DNA of 64,000 nucleotides from Doryteuthis pealeii (GCA_023376005.1 CM042156.1:44682117-44746116); one strand, 5' to 3'; shown: positions 11,652-22,680, numbered from the stretch's first letter. Translations and numbers: made by a program. The notes: generated by a model not told the origin, from the letters alone.

Positions 11652-12120
11652 GAGGTGTGTTCAAAAAATACCGAAGACTAAATCTGAATGAAACATTAAT
11701 TTTCTTTAAAATAATCCCTCTGGCATTCAACACACTTATAACATATATTTACCAACCCCTCCGCACGAGCAGGATGTGACACAAGGTCAATTTCTTAAGC
11801 GGAGTTTAACAGGTTTGAATTCAGAGTTTTCCTTTCTTAGACCGGTTCCTAACCAAAGTTAAAGAGCCCAGTCAGCCCTACATTTACCCATAGCTGGAGG
11901 GAGAGTAGCGCTAAGTGAAATGCAATTACTATGCCCAGGATTTGAACTCGGGGCAACGAGTCATTTCCTATGACTTTAACCATTACACTACACGCTTCCT
12001 ACAATACACTTATTACAGTGAGTTTTCCATTGGTCAAAGCATTTCTTTTTGATATGGTGTGAAACTGCATCCTCAGTGTTTTTAATGTCCTCCACGTCCT
12101 CAACTCTTACCCGTCCCTTA
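11652..12120 (-). pseudogene. Mariner (Tc1/mariner) transposase C-terminal relic, split by a SINE
   Basis: On the minus strand 12120-12001 reads VEDVEDIKNT, then CFDQWKTHCNKC. After a ~255-bp SINE the frame resumes at 11745 with KCVECQRDYFKEN, followed by a terminus GGTATTTTTTGAACACACCT close to mariner inverted repeats. This is the last ~60 residues of a mariner transposase; the catalytic triad region is absent. Confidence 0.75.
11746..12000 (-). repeat. SINE (family S5) inserted in the mariner relic
   Basis: The family is marked by GAATTCAGAGTTTTCCTT, CCAAAGTTAAAGAGCCCAGT and a tRNA-like end (GTGTAATGGTTA on the minus strand) with GTTCAAATCCTGG-type B box. It is flanked by ACACTTATAACA and ACACTTATTACA, a ~12-bp target duplication with one mismatch. 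A second, partial S5 copy follows at 12127-12245. Confidence 0.75.
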
Positions 12121-12321
12121 ACACAAACTAGGTCAATTTTTAAGTGGAGTTTAACAGGTTTGAATTCAGAGAGTTCCTTCTCCTAGACCGGTTGCCATAC
12201 CAAAGTCAAAGACCCCAGTCTGTCCTACTATCTAAACAATTGGGAAATAATACTTTCTGTCCACGAACAAGAAAAAGTTAAAAAATTTATTACATAGTGC
12301 TACAGAGTAATAAGAAATTAT

Positions 12322-12516
12322 GGTAATCTTAAACTTTCGTATAGTAAATTCCTACCATAAAATTATGCTTGGGCATTATCTGAAATTAACTTAATTGGGT
12401 AATTTTAACACAAAAATATCATAAAATGTGTTCTTAATAACAATTAAGTTCATTTCAGATAATGCCCAAGTATAATTTTATGGTAGGAATTTACTATACG
12501 AAAGTTTAAAATTACC
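12322..12516. mobile_element. Palindromic MITE (family M3), 195 bp, 8-bp target duplication
   Basis: Arms of ~85 bp starting GGTAATCTTAAACTTTCG pair with the right arm ending in ATTACC. It is flanked on both sides by a perfect GAAATTAT octamer. Eight-base duplications are typical of hAT and some other DNA transposons; the superfamily is an inference. Confidence 0.8.
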
Positions 12517-13065
12517 GAAATTATGATAAAACAACGAATTATGCTTTAAATGTCTTGTTACCATAACAACAAAATTCCTCATTAATATGGAGTGAGACCA
12601 AGTGCAAGAATAAGATATCTTTACTATAAAAATGGTAGGTGGATGTGTGCGCATTTACTTACATATTTTATCGACACAAAAACAACTCAACTGATTTTCA
12701 TCAAATTTAGTAAAACGTGTCTGATTTCAGGGTGTGTTCTGGGAAAATAAATTTTAATACCAATTCTCAAAAAATCTGGAGCAGGGCGGAAAAAAAAGAC
12801 AAAACCTCAAAACTGTCGCTGACTATAAATAAAGGGAGATTACTTCTCAATTTTAATCACTGAGTTAGGTTTCCTTATCTATCTGGGTTGGGGGGGGGGA
12901 GTTGTAATCAAATTAAGAATAAATATTTTTTCATAATTTTTTAAAAGATTATTGCAAGTGTTGAAAAATATCGTCAACTTCTGATTAATCAGCAAATCTT
13001 CTGAATTATTAAAGTAATACCTGGGTACCAGAGATCTCAATTGGATTCCTATTCTAATTAAATAA
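12517..13065. other. Intergenic sequence, no gene
   Basis: AT-rich with a G run near 12890. Nothing recognised. Confidence 0.4.
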
Positions 13066-13069
13066 AAAC

Positions 13070-13345
13070 TATTTCTCTGAATGTTTGAGATGAGGCTTGA
13101 AGATTAGTATTATTAGCATTGTTCGGACTATTGTCCCTATCTTCATTGTTATTTGTACAACGTTTCGGCCGATATACCCTCCGGCCTTCTTCAGGTATTT
13201 CTTGTCGGACTCGGGAACCTTCTCGGACTCGGGAACCTTCCTTTCAAACTCGGGAATTTTCTTGTCGTATATCGGCCGAAACATTGTACAAATAACAATG
13301 AAGATGGGGACAATAGTCCGAACAACGCTAATAATACTAAATAAA
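13070..13345. repeat. Palindromic coding-like element (family K)
   Basis: The outer arms (ATTGTTCGGACTATTGTCCC and inverse) and CGTTTCGGCCGATAT motifs are inverted around a centre of 15-18-bp repeats. On the minus strand the centre translates as VPESEKVPESDKKYLKKA. Related copies lie at 17340, 37450, 46960, 53620, 61720 and 62170. The same Lys/Glu-rich frame is kept in several copies. Confidence 0.7.
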
Positions 13346-13424
13346 AACTATTTTAATATAAAATGTGTCTTTCGTTTAAAGTTTTATAATTTAAAAAAAA
13401 TAACAATATTAGTTTATCTTTAGT

Positions 13425-14690
13425 GTGTGACCTGATTCAGGTTTGGAAGATAGAAAAAGAAAGAAAGAAAAAATCGGAAGTTAAAATCTTCCGATCGTTT
13501 GGGTCAGAATTACAGGGCCGCGATCGAAATATGACCTGATCTAGGTTTTGAAATTAGAAGAAAGAAAGAATTAATAAACGGAAATATAACTCGCTGGCCG
13601 ACTTCAGCTGTAGATCCAAAACAGATGGGCGACCCGAAAATGACCTCGACCGGGGAGGTCGAGGCGATAGTGGCCGGTAGTAAAATCTCAAGTAGGTCGG
13701 AACTCCCAGAAGTGAGGGAAGCCGTTCTTAGACGAGTCTTTGATGTATCCAGACTTTTAGTCGCGGGGAAAAGATAAATCTTGTTTTATAGATTACCGGA
13801 ACATGAAGAAACCAGGATTAAAGAGAATCTATTGTTTTTTATGTTTCCCTATGGCTGGAGAATGGAGATAAACTCTTGTTGGAAATCGACATTAAAAAAA
13901 GGGTCGAATGTATTTAAAAAACACATTCAAGTGGCCGGAAGAGATGGTACCAGATTGGTGAGCGGAAGTAAATTTGATTGGCTCGTTGAACAAGAGGAAG
14001 GCGGTTACCCTTCTTGGGTGGGTGGAGCAGAAAAATTCCAATGTTTTCATGCCGACCGGAAATAAAATTGTTCCGGTCGGAGTATTATTTAACTCAGACG
14101 TTTTTGGCTTGAGGAGCAGAAGAGGCCGAATGGGCAGATGAGGCCAAACGGGCAGATGAAGTTGTGATCGCTTGAGAATCGGGCTAGCTCACAAGATTAA
14201 CGCAATACTGAGAGCCGAGAGTAACTGACTTCAGCTAAGACCATTTTGAAAACTTAGTCAACTTACGAACTGTTTTGCACAATACCTTGCAGAAGACCAG
14301 AAGTATTTAATTACGGCACATCACTCCATAAACCTTGAGAAGTAATTATTTGTATTCCTATATTTTCGAATATAAATGTTGTTGATTTTTTTTAAAAAAA
14401 AGATTCGTTATCTTTTTTCATGTGACCAATCGGCCGCCATTAATCTCGAAAATCAGTTTCTATAGCAGATTTCTAGTCGTTTGAGATCTTAGCACAACGT
14501 GGGGCATTCGGCTAGACTTCCAGCAAATATAGATACCCTGCAATCCGTGGTTGATGCAGAAAATCCGATCTTGACGGCCAATTTCGGAGATTCTGTGAGC
14601 CCTTTAGCTCGCGGGAGGACCGACGGGTTATAAGTGCAAAATTAATTTTTTTCACATATGCTAACAACAACAACATGAAATAACTAATTT
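13425..14690 (+). other. Unrecognised GC-richer island with open frames
   Basis: Clearly richer in GC than its surroundings and flanked by similar ~55-bp stretches (13338-13408 and 14695-14750, both with ACTATTTTARTATAAAA). Frames translate as MGDPKMTSTGEVEAIVAG followed by SELPEVREAVLRRVFDVSRL (about 13627-13766). In another frame 13781-14065 encodes 94 aa containing HIQVAGRDGTRLVSGSKFDW. I do not recognise the protein. It may be a captured or retroelement gag-like segment. Confidence 0.4.
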
Positions 14691-15291
14691 TTTAATTAAA
14701 ATCAAAAACTATTTTAGTATAAAAATGTGTCTTAGATTTGTATGAAAGTATAATGTCAAAAACTCGTCTGTTGATTTTGTTTACTAACAACTGGAAGCGG
14801 TGAAAAGCAAAATTTTGTTCTTTTGAAAACTGCTAGTAGCTGGGGTGCCTATTGGTGACTTGATCAAAAAAATCCCCAAACTTGAATGATTTTATTTTGA
14901 AGAAAAATTGAAGAAAATTTTTAATTATATTTTTTTCGATATTAGAATCGATATTTCAAAATCGTACAATTACACATCACAAAACAATCAAGAGAGCCCC
15001 CCGTGATAGTAGTTCATGATTTGCAACTGGGACAAAAAATATCTGTGAAGTGGCAATCATCATATACATCAGCATATGTAAGTGATTTGGTTTTGTTTTG
15101 TTTTACGGCATATCAAGTCTTGTAGCAAATGCCATCAAAATTTGGAACAATATTTTTTGTACCCTTTGTCAATATATGTGTTTAATTTCCATTGTGTTGT
15201 TTGTCTTCTTTTGTCCGAATAATTGCCTAACACTGGGAGAATAAGAGCTCCCTAATGACCGTAATTCCTCTTAAATGCTGTCACAAGATGG

Positions 15292-15600
15292 TTTTGGTTT
15301 GTTTTGTTTTACGACATATCAACCTCAGTGGGTCATTTAATGCCGATAAAGTTTTGAAATAAATCAATTCTTAATGGATAATACAATTTTTTTATAAACA
15401 CATTTTTCTATTTAACCCATAGATGGGACCCTAACAGGTACTACCACTCCGGGTCAGAGTGGACCAGGGAGCAATGGTGATGAAGGGGTGCTCCACATTC
15501 CCCAAACCTCCAAAACTGGAACCTCACCATCAGATAGAGTTTAACGTCATTCCCAGGACATGTAGACCCGCAGCCACTGCCTTCTAGCACCCATATGATT
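15292..15600 (-). repeat. R600 element, tail half
   Basis: Starts GGTTTGTTTTGTTTTACGAC and contains CCCATAGATGGGACCCTAAC and GGGGTGCTCCACATTCCCC. Truncated at its 5' end relative to full copies. Confidence 0.85.
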
Positions 15601-15639
15601 AAAAGGGATTGGGCGAATCCGACAATTGTGTTGAACGAT

Positions 15640-16041
15640 AAACAGAAAGAAAATGTTGTATGGGTAAAAATTATTTATTGAAATGCCGACACGTGTTTCG
15701 ACAAAGAATTTGTCCTTGTATACATTGTATCCTATTTAGTATTATTTTGAATACAACATAAAATAAAATGATAATAACAGAGAAACATAAAATTTAAGTA
15801 TACAAAAAAGCGGTCTTCTTCAGGGCAATTTCTTCTCCCAATTTGAAATATCAAAAATCGGAAGAAGACCGCTTTTTTGTTTACTTAAATTTTATGTTTC
15901 TCTACAATTATTATTTTATTTTATTTTTTATTTAAAATAATACTAAATAGGATACAATGTATACAAGGACAAATTCTTGGCCGAAACACATGTCGGCATT
16001 TCAATAAATAATTTTTTCCATACATTTTCTTTCCATTTACA

Positions 16042-16045
<4 letters not shown>
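15640..16045. mobile_element. Large palindromic element P5 with hammerhead-like core
   Basis: Arms of ~190 bp mirror each other (CAAGGACAAATTCTTGG and TATACATTGTATCCTATTTA inverted). On the minus strand CUGAAGA (15823-15817) lies about 110 nt upstream of GAAAC (15699-15695). Stem III ACA/UGU, cleavage C at 15688 and stem I (15824-15827 with 15687-15684) can all form, with GAC/GUC closing a very long stem II. The plus-strand copy has CGGAAGA in place of CUGAAGA. Confidence 0.65.
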
Positions 16046-16077
<32 letters not shown>

Positions 16078-16179
16078 TATTAGTTAAAAAGAAGTAGGTA
16101 GTAGGATTTTCTTTTTTAAAGTTTTTCTTGTTGACAAAGGATCATAATTTGATGGCTGGTTAGTTGGTTGGTTGGTTGG

Positions 16180-16900
16180 TTGATTTTAACGGCATATCAA
16201 CCCATCTGGGGTTATGTCATGCCTAGTGGTTAGGAACTAATATATGTTGTGTATCTATATTTACACTTTTGTAGTAATTGGTTTTAACAATGTGTTAGCA
16301 TCATTGGGGATCATGTTGTATGGTATTGATGTCTATATTTTATGGTATAATTTTATTTCCTTCAAAAAGAACAGAATGTCTTCTATGTTGACTTTTTCAG
16401 ATAAATCTTTCATATTGTTTGCATTAAGATAACGGTTTCTGATGTGAGCAAAAACCCTGCATTCTATAAGTGTTTAACAGTCAAAGGTGTTTGACATGTT
16501 TCACACTGTGGTTGTTGATCTTGTTTGAGGATATAGGAGGAGTTAGTCTTGTATGACCAATGCGTAATCGGGACACAATGACTTGTTCCTTTCTGGACTT
16601 TCTTAAGGCTGGTCTCCAGTCTTCCAGAGTGTGTTCGATTAGGAAGAGTTTATTGTTGATGTTATTCCAGTATTGTTGCTATTTTGTATGAGGGAATCTA
16701 TTAGTTTTGGGTTTCAAGTCAGTATATGGAATCTTGAACTTGTCGGGGATCAAATCTAGAGCCGATTTAGCTGCAAAGTCAGCTCTTAAATGTAGAAGTA
16801 CATTTTTATTAAATGTAGAAGTACATTTTTATCAAATGTAGTTCATGATAGTCTATGTCCTCCAAGTGAAAGGAACATCATGAATATTGGCTCATGCAGT
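16180..16900 (-). pseudogene. LINE C-terminal (RNase H-like) relic
   Basis: Minus-strand translation gives KSRKEQVIVSRLRIGHTRL, then QQPQCETCQTPLTVKH, then NNMKDLSEKVNIEDILFFL and EIKLYHK. This is the usual 3' end of a LINE with an RNase H-proximal region. Frameshifts are present (for example near 16460). Upstream KFKIPYTDLKPKTN is also visible. Confidence 0.8.
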
Positions 16901-17335
16901 CACCAACCACCCCCACTTCTAGTAAATACATAAAGTCACATCGTGTTCCATATATAGTGTTCTGTCTTCATCAAAGGCTCCCCTTCACCCCCCACACACA
17001 TCACTTCTACTTGTCAGCCCAAGGCCATGAATTCTAACTCATAGGTTGAAAATCCCATAGCAACAGAAGTACATACCAAGACAATCCTTAAATAATCAAT
17101 TTAGAACCAACACCATCAGATTTTGGCACTTAATTCAAGACCTTCTTCAGTTCTCCCAAGTTTTGCCACTGGAACTAGACACATCTAACACAAATCTACA
17201 AAGAGACATTCCACATTCCCTTAATCTTTTTTTCATCCTGAGGCTGGCAGAGAACACTGAACTTTTCTCCACCTTTTCCTGTTCTTTCTTCTTAAATGTA
17301 CGTATTTGTTAATAATACCTAACTTTTGTTATATT
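16901..17335. other. Intergenic sequence, nothing recognised
   Basis: C-rich patches at 16975-16995. No feature supported. Confidence 0.4.
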
Positions 17336-17339
17336 TACT

Positions 17340-18060
17340 GTCTCAAGTTTTAGTATTATTTGGACTATTGTCCTCATCTTTATTGTTATCTGTATGTTTC
17401 TGACAATGTGCCCTCGGCCTTCTTCAGGTATTTCTTGTCAGACTCGGGAGCTTTTTATTTTTATAATCGAGAGCCATCATGAAACTTTGAACCCAACCCG
17501 TTATTCAATCCACGGGGATATCCTGTTCTCATTCCGCTAACCATAGGTGTTAAGCTGTGTTAATTATTCTATATTACTGTCGCCCTTGAACAGGATTGAA
17601 CCTGCAGTTTAGAGATAACTGTTATTTAGAACTGTCTTAACCCAACGTATTTATCCACTATGCTATGTGTCCAATTATTCAAACTCAGGAACCTTCTTTT
17701 TGAACTCGGGAACCTTGTCGTAATTGAGAGCCATCGTGGAACTTTGAACCCAACTCTTCTTTCAATCCACGAGGGTATCCTGTTTTCATTCTGCTAACCA
17801 TAGCTGGGGTACACATGTACGTATTTATCCACTATGCTATGTGTCCACTATGCTATGTGTCCAATTGGACACATAGCATAGTGGATAAATACGTACACCT
17901 GTACCCCAGCTATGGTTAGCAGAATGAGAATAGGATACCCTCGTGGATTGAAAACTCTCAATTATGACAAGGTTCCAGAGTTCAAAAAGAAGGTTCCTGA
18001 GTTTGAATAATCCAAATAATACTAATTATCAAGTCTCATCTAAAAAATTCAGAGAAATAG
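17340..18060. repeat. Family K palindrome with nested S7 SINEs
   Basis: Left K arm at 17340-17460. An S7 SINE in minus orientation (17465-17680, B box GGTTCAATCC) interrupts it. A second, inverted pair of S7 pieces meets at 17862 (CACATAGCATAGTGGATAAA and its inverse). The right K arm ends with TCAAGTCTCATCTAAAAAAT. Confidence 0.65.
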
Positions 18061-18194
18061 TCTCAAGTTTTGTTTTTATTATTTCTATTTCATTGTTTTA
18101 TATTCTTTCGCCGCCATTTGGTTATACTACTGCACGATTCTTTCGCACAAATAAGGTAAAATATATAGTCTTACAACAAAGAATATATAGTCTT

Positions 18195-18552
18195 ACTACT
18201 AATTGGAACATCACCACTAGATTCAGTTTAATGTCATACCCAGAGAACTAATACCCTCAGCCACTGCTTTCTAGCACATATATGATAAAAAGGGTTGCCT
18301 TAAGGGCATTAGGTTTGGGACAATCATATAGGTACTAGGGCTTGATGTGATCAAAGGAAACCTCTTCTACCGGCCAACTAGCCTAAGTAAGGGCCAAAGT
18401 GGAGTGTTGCATGTCATGGAGAGCTTAGCCACCAAGATTCCGTCATTAAGCATCACTGGTTGCCACTCTCAGCCAACAGATAGCCCCATTGAAGGGATTT
18501 TACCCCTCTGCAGAGGTGCAGAGTATTCTTCTGTCCCAGTTGACAGGGTGAA
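18195..18552 (-). repeat. R600 element, head half, diverged
   Basis: Contains TATAGGTACTAGGGCTTGA, GGGCCAAAGTGGAGTGTTGC and CCCCTCTGCAGAGGTGCAG. Lacks the A-rich tail end. Confidence 0.75.
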
Positions 18553-18582
18553 GTGCTTTCTGATCATCCACGGATTATTTCT

Positions 18583-18845
18583 GTAGCCAGTTTAGCTCAA
18601 TTGGTAGAGCGTCCACCTAGGAATCCCAAGGTTCCGGGTTTGATACCAGCCCTCGCCAACTCAGCATATGAGTAGCACAGGAATCTGTACAGCAAAGTGA
18701 GGAGCTGATGGTAGGTGTGGCATTTCACCTCAGATACTAAAATAATCTCCTTGGTCTAGCGCTAGTGAAAAAGGGATAAACCCCCTCACTGTCTGGCTCA
18801 TACCGACATTAGGCCGCCCCGCTAACTTTACTTTTACTTTATTCA
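18583..18845 (+). repeat. tRNA-derived SINE (family S1)
   Basis: A tRNA-like head (TTAGCTCAATTGGTAGAGCG ... GGTTCCGGGTTTGATACC) is followed by the family body AACTCAGCATATGAGTAGCA, TCTCCTTGGTCTAGCGCTAG and an end of ACTTTACTTTTAC. The anticodon arm is not tRNA-like enough for a working tRNA. Confidence 0.85.
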
Positions 18846-19002
18846 TATATAACTAGCAGGACCTGTGGATATACCACAGTATGATAATTTAATTATTACA
18901 TTAGTTCAATATGTAAAAAAAAAATAATAATTTAATTCTCACTCTTTTTTTTAACCCCTTCTTTCTATTTTCCCCTCTTGTTTGTTCTTCTTTCACTGCC
19001 TT

Positions 19003-19360
19003 GTTTGTTTGTTTTGTTTTGTTTTACGGCATATCAACCTCAGTGGGTCATTTAATGCCAATAAAGTTTTGAAATAAATCAATTCTTAATGGATAATACA
19101 AATTTTTTATAAATACATTTTTCTATTTAACCCATAGATGGGACCCTAACAGGTACTACCACTCCGGGCCAGAGTGGACCAGGGAGCAATGGTGATGAAG
19201 GGGTGCTCCACATTCCCCAAACCTCCAAAACTGGAACCTCACCATCAGATAGAGTTTAACGTCATTCCCAGGACATGTAGACCCGCAGCCACAGCCTTCT
19301 AGCACCCATATGATAAAAAGGGGTTGGGGCTTGCCATAAGGGCAATAGGGTTGGGAAAAT
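19003..19360 (-). repeat. R600 element, tail part
   Basis: Nearly identical over its length to the copy at 15292-15600. Begins in the TTTGTTTTG tail and ends within GGGGCTTGCCATAAGGGC. Confidence 0.85.
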
Positions 19361-19481
19361 CATATAGGCTTGTATTAATGTGTTTTCTCATGTATATTGT
19401 ATGTTTCCTCATTACAGACCTTGCAAAACTCCATTCAACCATTCAAAGGAGAAACGAGACAAAACTCGGAATTCCCCCCCC

Positions 19482-19513
<32 letters not shown>

Positions 19514-19935
19514 TATTCATCCGACAAACAGAATATCTGAGAATTCCTATCGTAGTTTCTCCATAGAAAAATATATTCCGCTGACTTGGATATAACACCC
19601 ATTAGAACGAAAACCCATTAGAAGAACCCTAAGTAGTAGTATAGAACAGAAAGAACTGAAGACAACATAATATGGAAACCATTTCTCAATATTTTTATTT
19701 ACAGATCAGTTAACGTACACCCAGAAGAAATAGATGTGTTTAAAAAAAAAACACAAGGAGTGTTGGAAGCAGTTTCTTCTACAATATCAAATTCAAAATG
19801 TTAATGTGTGTACGCATAAATATCTCATATTTATGCACGCACATACACAAACATATAGAGAAAAAGAGAGTGTGTGAATATGTTCATATGACTGTACAAA
19901 TGTGTGTATGTGTGTATGTATGTGTGTGTGTGCAG
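19361..19935. other. Intergenic sequence with poly-T and TG runs
   Basis: T18 tract near 19485 and (TG)n/(TATG)n near 19895-19935. No gene. Confidence 0.5.
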
Positions 19936-19939
19936 ATAG

Positions 19940-20075
19940 GTATTTACCCAACCCTATGGGAGGGGCGTGACACAAGGTTGGAAGTATAGGGCATCCAGCA
20001 AGGATAAAACTAGCTATTCAGTAATAATGGATCTGCGAGACTACCTTGCTAACCATCACACCACGAGACGCCTTT
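19940..20075 (-). repeat. tRNA-derived SINE (family S2)
   Basis: Minus-strand head GTGGTGTGATGGTTAGCAAG, then CTCGCAGATCCATTA and TGGATGCCCTATACTT. Same family as 23225-23995 and 38480-38665. Confidence 0.7.
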
Positions 20076-20172
20076 AGATTTACTCAACCCATTCTACATT
20101 AGAAAGGAGAAAAGCTATTAACATGGTTCACCCAAAAAACAAAGAACCTGAAATACAAACAAAAAAGGTGTG

Positions 20173-20377
20173 GGTTATTTCCTATAAGTCCAACATAAAC
20201 AAAGGGGAACCACTCTTGACTGATCAATTAATTTTTTATTTATTGATCTACTAGGAAAAAAGAAGACGGGGTTAGGGTTATAGTTAGGGTTTAGGGTTAG
20301 TTTAATGGGAAAATAATAAATAATTTATCAGTCAAGAGTGGTTCCCCTTTTTGATGTTAGACTTATAAGAAATAACC
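20173..20377. mobile_element. Palindromic MITE (family M2) with telomere-like loop
   Basis: TIRs GGTTATTTCCTATAAGTCCA and inverse; AACCACTCTTGACTGAT is mirrored as ATCAGTCAAGAGTGGTT. Flanked by AAGGTGTG and AAGGTTTG (8-bp duplication, one mismatch). The loop holds TTAGGGTTATAGTTAGGG and GTTTAGGGTTAG. Confidence 0.8.
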
Positions 20378-20639
20378 AAGGTTTGACATAGAATAATGAA
20401 AACCTAACAATGGTAATGCCATATTGTGTAGAGCATCTGGTGAAAATTTCATCAAAATCGATTAAAAAAATAAATAAATAAATAAATAAAATTTCACGAC
20501 CAAGCTATTATCGTGGTTCTGGGTAAATGTATGTATTTACCATGAATTATATTTTATATTATAATGTTACCTATATTTATATTATAATGTTATATTTTAT
20601 ATCATAATGTTATAATTAATTTTTCAAATAGTGTTAATA

Positions 20640-21375
20640 AGATTTCTCAAGGCAAATGTATGTATTTACCAACTCCTCTACACGAGCAAAATATGACACA
20701 CGGTCAATTTCTTAAGCAGAGTTAAACAGATTTAGATTCAGAGTTTTCCCTGTCTCCTAGACTGGTTGCTTAACCAAAGTTAAAGAACCCAGTCTGCCCT
20801 ACTATTTACCCAGAACTGGAGGTTTGGTTTGGTTTGAGTCATGGCATATCAACCACACTGGGTCATTAAATGCCAACAAAGTTTTGAGATAAATTCATTC
20901 TTAATGAATACTCAATTTTTTTTATAAACACATTTTTCTATTTAACCTATAGATGGGACCCTAACGGGTACTACCACTCCGGGTCAGAGTGGACCTGGGA
21001 ACAATGGTGATGAAGGGGTGCTCCACATTCCCCAGACCTCCAGAACTGGAACCTCACCATCAGATGAAGTTTTAACATCATTCCCAGAACATGAACACCC
21101 TCAGGCACCGCCTTCTAGCACATATATGATAAAAAGTGTTGGGGCTTGCCATTAAGGCAATAGGGTTGGGGCAATCATATAGGTGCTAGGGCTCAACGTG
21201 ACCAGCTGATTGATCGGAAGGGGTCTCTCCAACCACCCGTCTAGCCTAAATAAGAGTCTAAGTGGAGTGTTGCATGTCATGGACTGCTCATCCACCAGGA
21301 TTCTGTCCTTACCAGAACTGGAGGAAGAATAGTTGGATACATACCTTTCCCAAGAGTATTAGCACTATTAAAAAA
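20640..21375 (-). repeat. S5 SINE interrupted by an R600 insertion
   Basis: S5 sequence (CAGAGTTTTCCCTGTCTCCT, CCAAAGTTAAAGAACCCAGT) stops at 20822 and resumes at 21312. The interruption 20823-21311 is a 489-bp R600 copy flanked on both sides by the perfect 13-mer CCAGAACTGGAGG. This order shows R600 was mobile after S5. Confidence 0.85.
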
Positions 21376-21487
21376 TGTAGACTGTTTAGTTCTAGATGAT
21401 AGGAGGATAAGTACAGATTTATATAATGTAAATTTATAATAGATTATTATGGATTTATAAAATATACTATGTTCTTAACAAATAACA

Positions 21488-21736
21488 GGTTATTAGCTCA
21501 GTTGGTAGAGCATCTGCCTTAGAAACATAAGGTTCAGAGTTTGATATTGGCCCTCCCCAACTCAGCGCAATGGTTTGGATCAGTACAGTAAAGTAGAGAG
21601 CTGATGGTTGGTGTGGCGCTCCACCTCAGATTCAAAAACTATCTCCGTGGTCTAGCGCAAGTGAAAAGGGAATAGACTCCCTCACTGATTGGTTGATACT
21701 GACAATAGGCAACTCCGCCTACTTTACTTTTTACTA
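21488..21736 (+). repeat. tRNA-derived SINE (family S1)
   Basis: Head ATTAGCTCAGTTGGTAGAGC with degenerate B box (GAGTTTGATATT). The body and CTACTTTACTTTTTAC end match S1. Confidence 0.8.
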
Positions 21737-22149
21737 TATAATAACAAATGTTTTTAAAATAAGATTTTACATACAAGAAGTTTTCACCGTAACTTAACAC
21801 ACAGACATGTACATACATATATTTTCTATGATTCTCACTGAATGCTCCAAACTAGTGGCCTTGAGACAGACTAAGCTAATCTACCATAACCTGATGGTTA
21901 GCAAGTTCATATCACAATCCAATTCTCAAGCTTAAGAAACCCAATCTTTATTGGATGCGTCATTACTGTGGTCTTGTGCCAGACTTGATTAAATGTAGTA
22001 AATATCTACCAACTACTGAAATATTTATGAATGTTTAAGATTAACTGATGGCAAGAGCAAGAAGTAGGAAGATTATGTAGCCTCAATTTTTTTTTCAAGT
22101 GGGGAGGGCCTGCCTGCCTTGAAAAATCAGCATTTGGCATTTTTACCTA

Positions 22150-22370
22150 CCCTTAACCCTTTCAATTTATTTTATGCCAAAGACGTTTTGTTCGATTCAT
22201 GTTTGATGGATATTCATTTTTTTTTTTAATCTCAATCTTTATAACACATTTTTTCAAAACTCTTTTGTCTATTTAACCTATAAATGGGACTCTAACAAGT
22301 ACTACCACTCCAGGTCAGAGTGGAACTGGGAGTAATGGCAATGAAGAGACAGTCCACTCTCCCCAAAGAA
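22150..22370 (-). repeat. R600 fragment, diverged
   Basis: TATTTAACCTATAAATGGGA, TACCACTCCAGGTCAGAGTG. An old, truncated copy. Confidence 0.65.
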
Positions 22371-22429
22371 TATATATGTTCCTAGGAAATATGTTGTTCA
22401 TTTCTGTAAATATTACCAATTATTACATG

Positions 22430-22680
22430 GGCCGGGTTAGCTCAGTCAGTTCGGCTAGAGACCACAAGGTTCCTAGTTCGATACCAGTCCTCGCCAACTC
22501 AGCGTATGAGTAGCACAGGGATCTGTGCGGTAAAGTAAGGAGCTGGTGGTAGGTGTGGCGCTCCGCCTGAGATGCTAAAAACAATCTCCTTGGTCTAGCG
22601 CTATTGAAAAGGGAATAGACTCCCTCGCTGACTGGCTGTTACTGACTTTAGGCCGCCCCGTCGACTTTACTTTTTACATA
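22430..22680 (+). repeat. tRNA-derived SINE (family S1)
   Basis: GGGTTAGCTCAGTCAGTTCG head with a deletion in the anticodon region, B box AGTTCGATACCAG, full S1 body and ACTTTACTTTTTAC end. Confidence 0.8.

Noticed and set aside
13151..13198. Hammerhead-like CTGAAGA...GAAAC core in family K
   Set aside because: Stem II is good, but the bases on either side cannot pair as stem I and stem III has only two pairs, so I do not call it a complete ribozyme.
19793..19989. His/Thr- and Cys/Val-rich frames on both strands
   Set aside because: Translations of TG/CA and TATG microsatellite.
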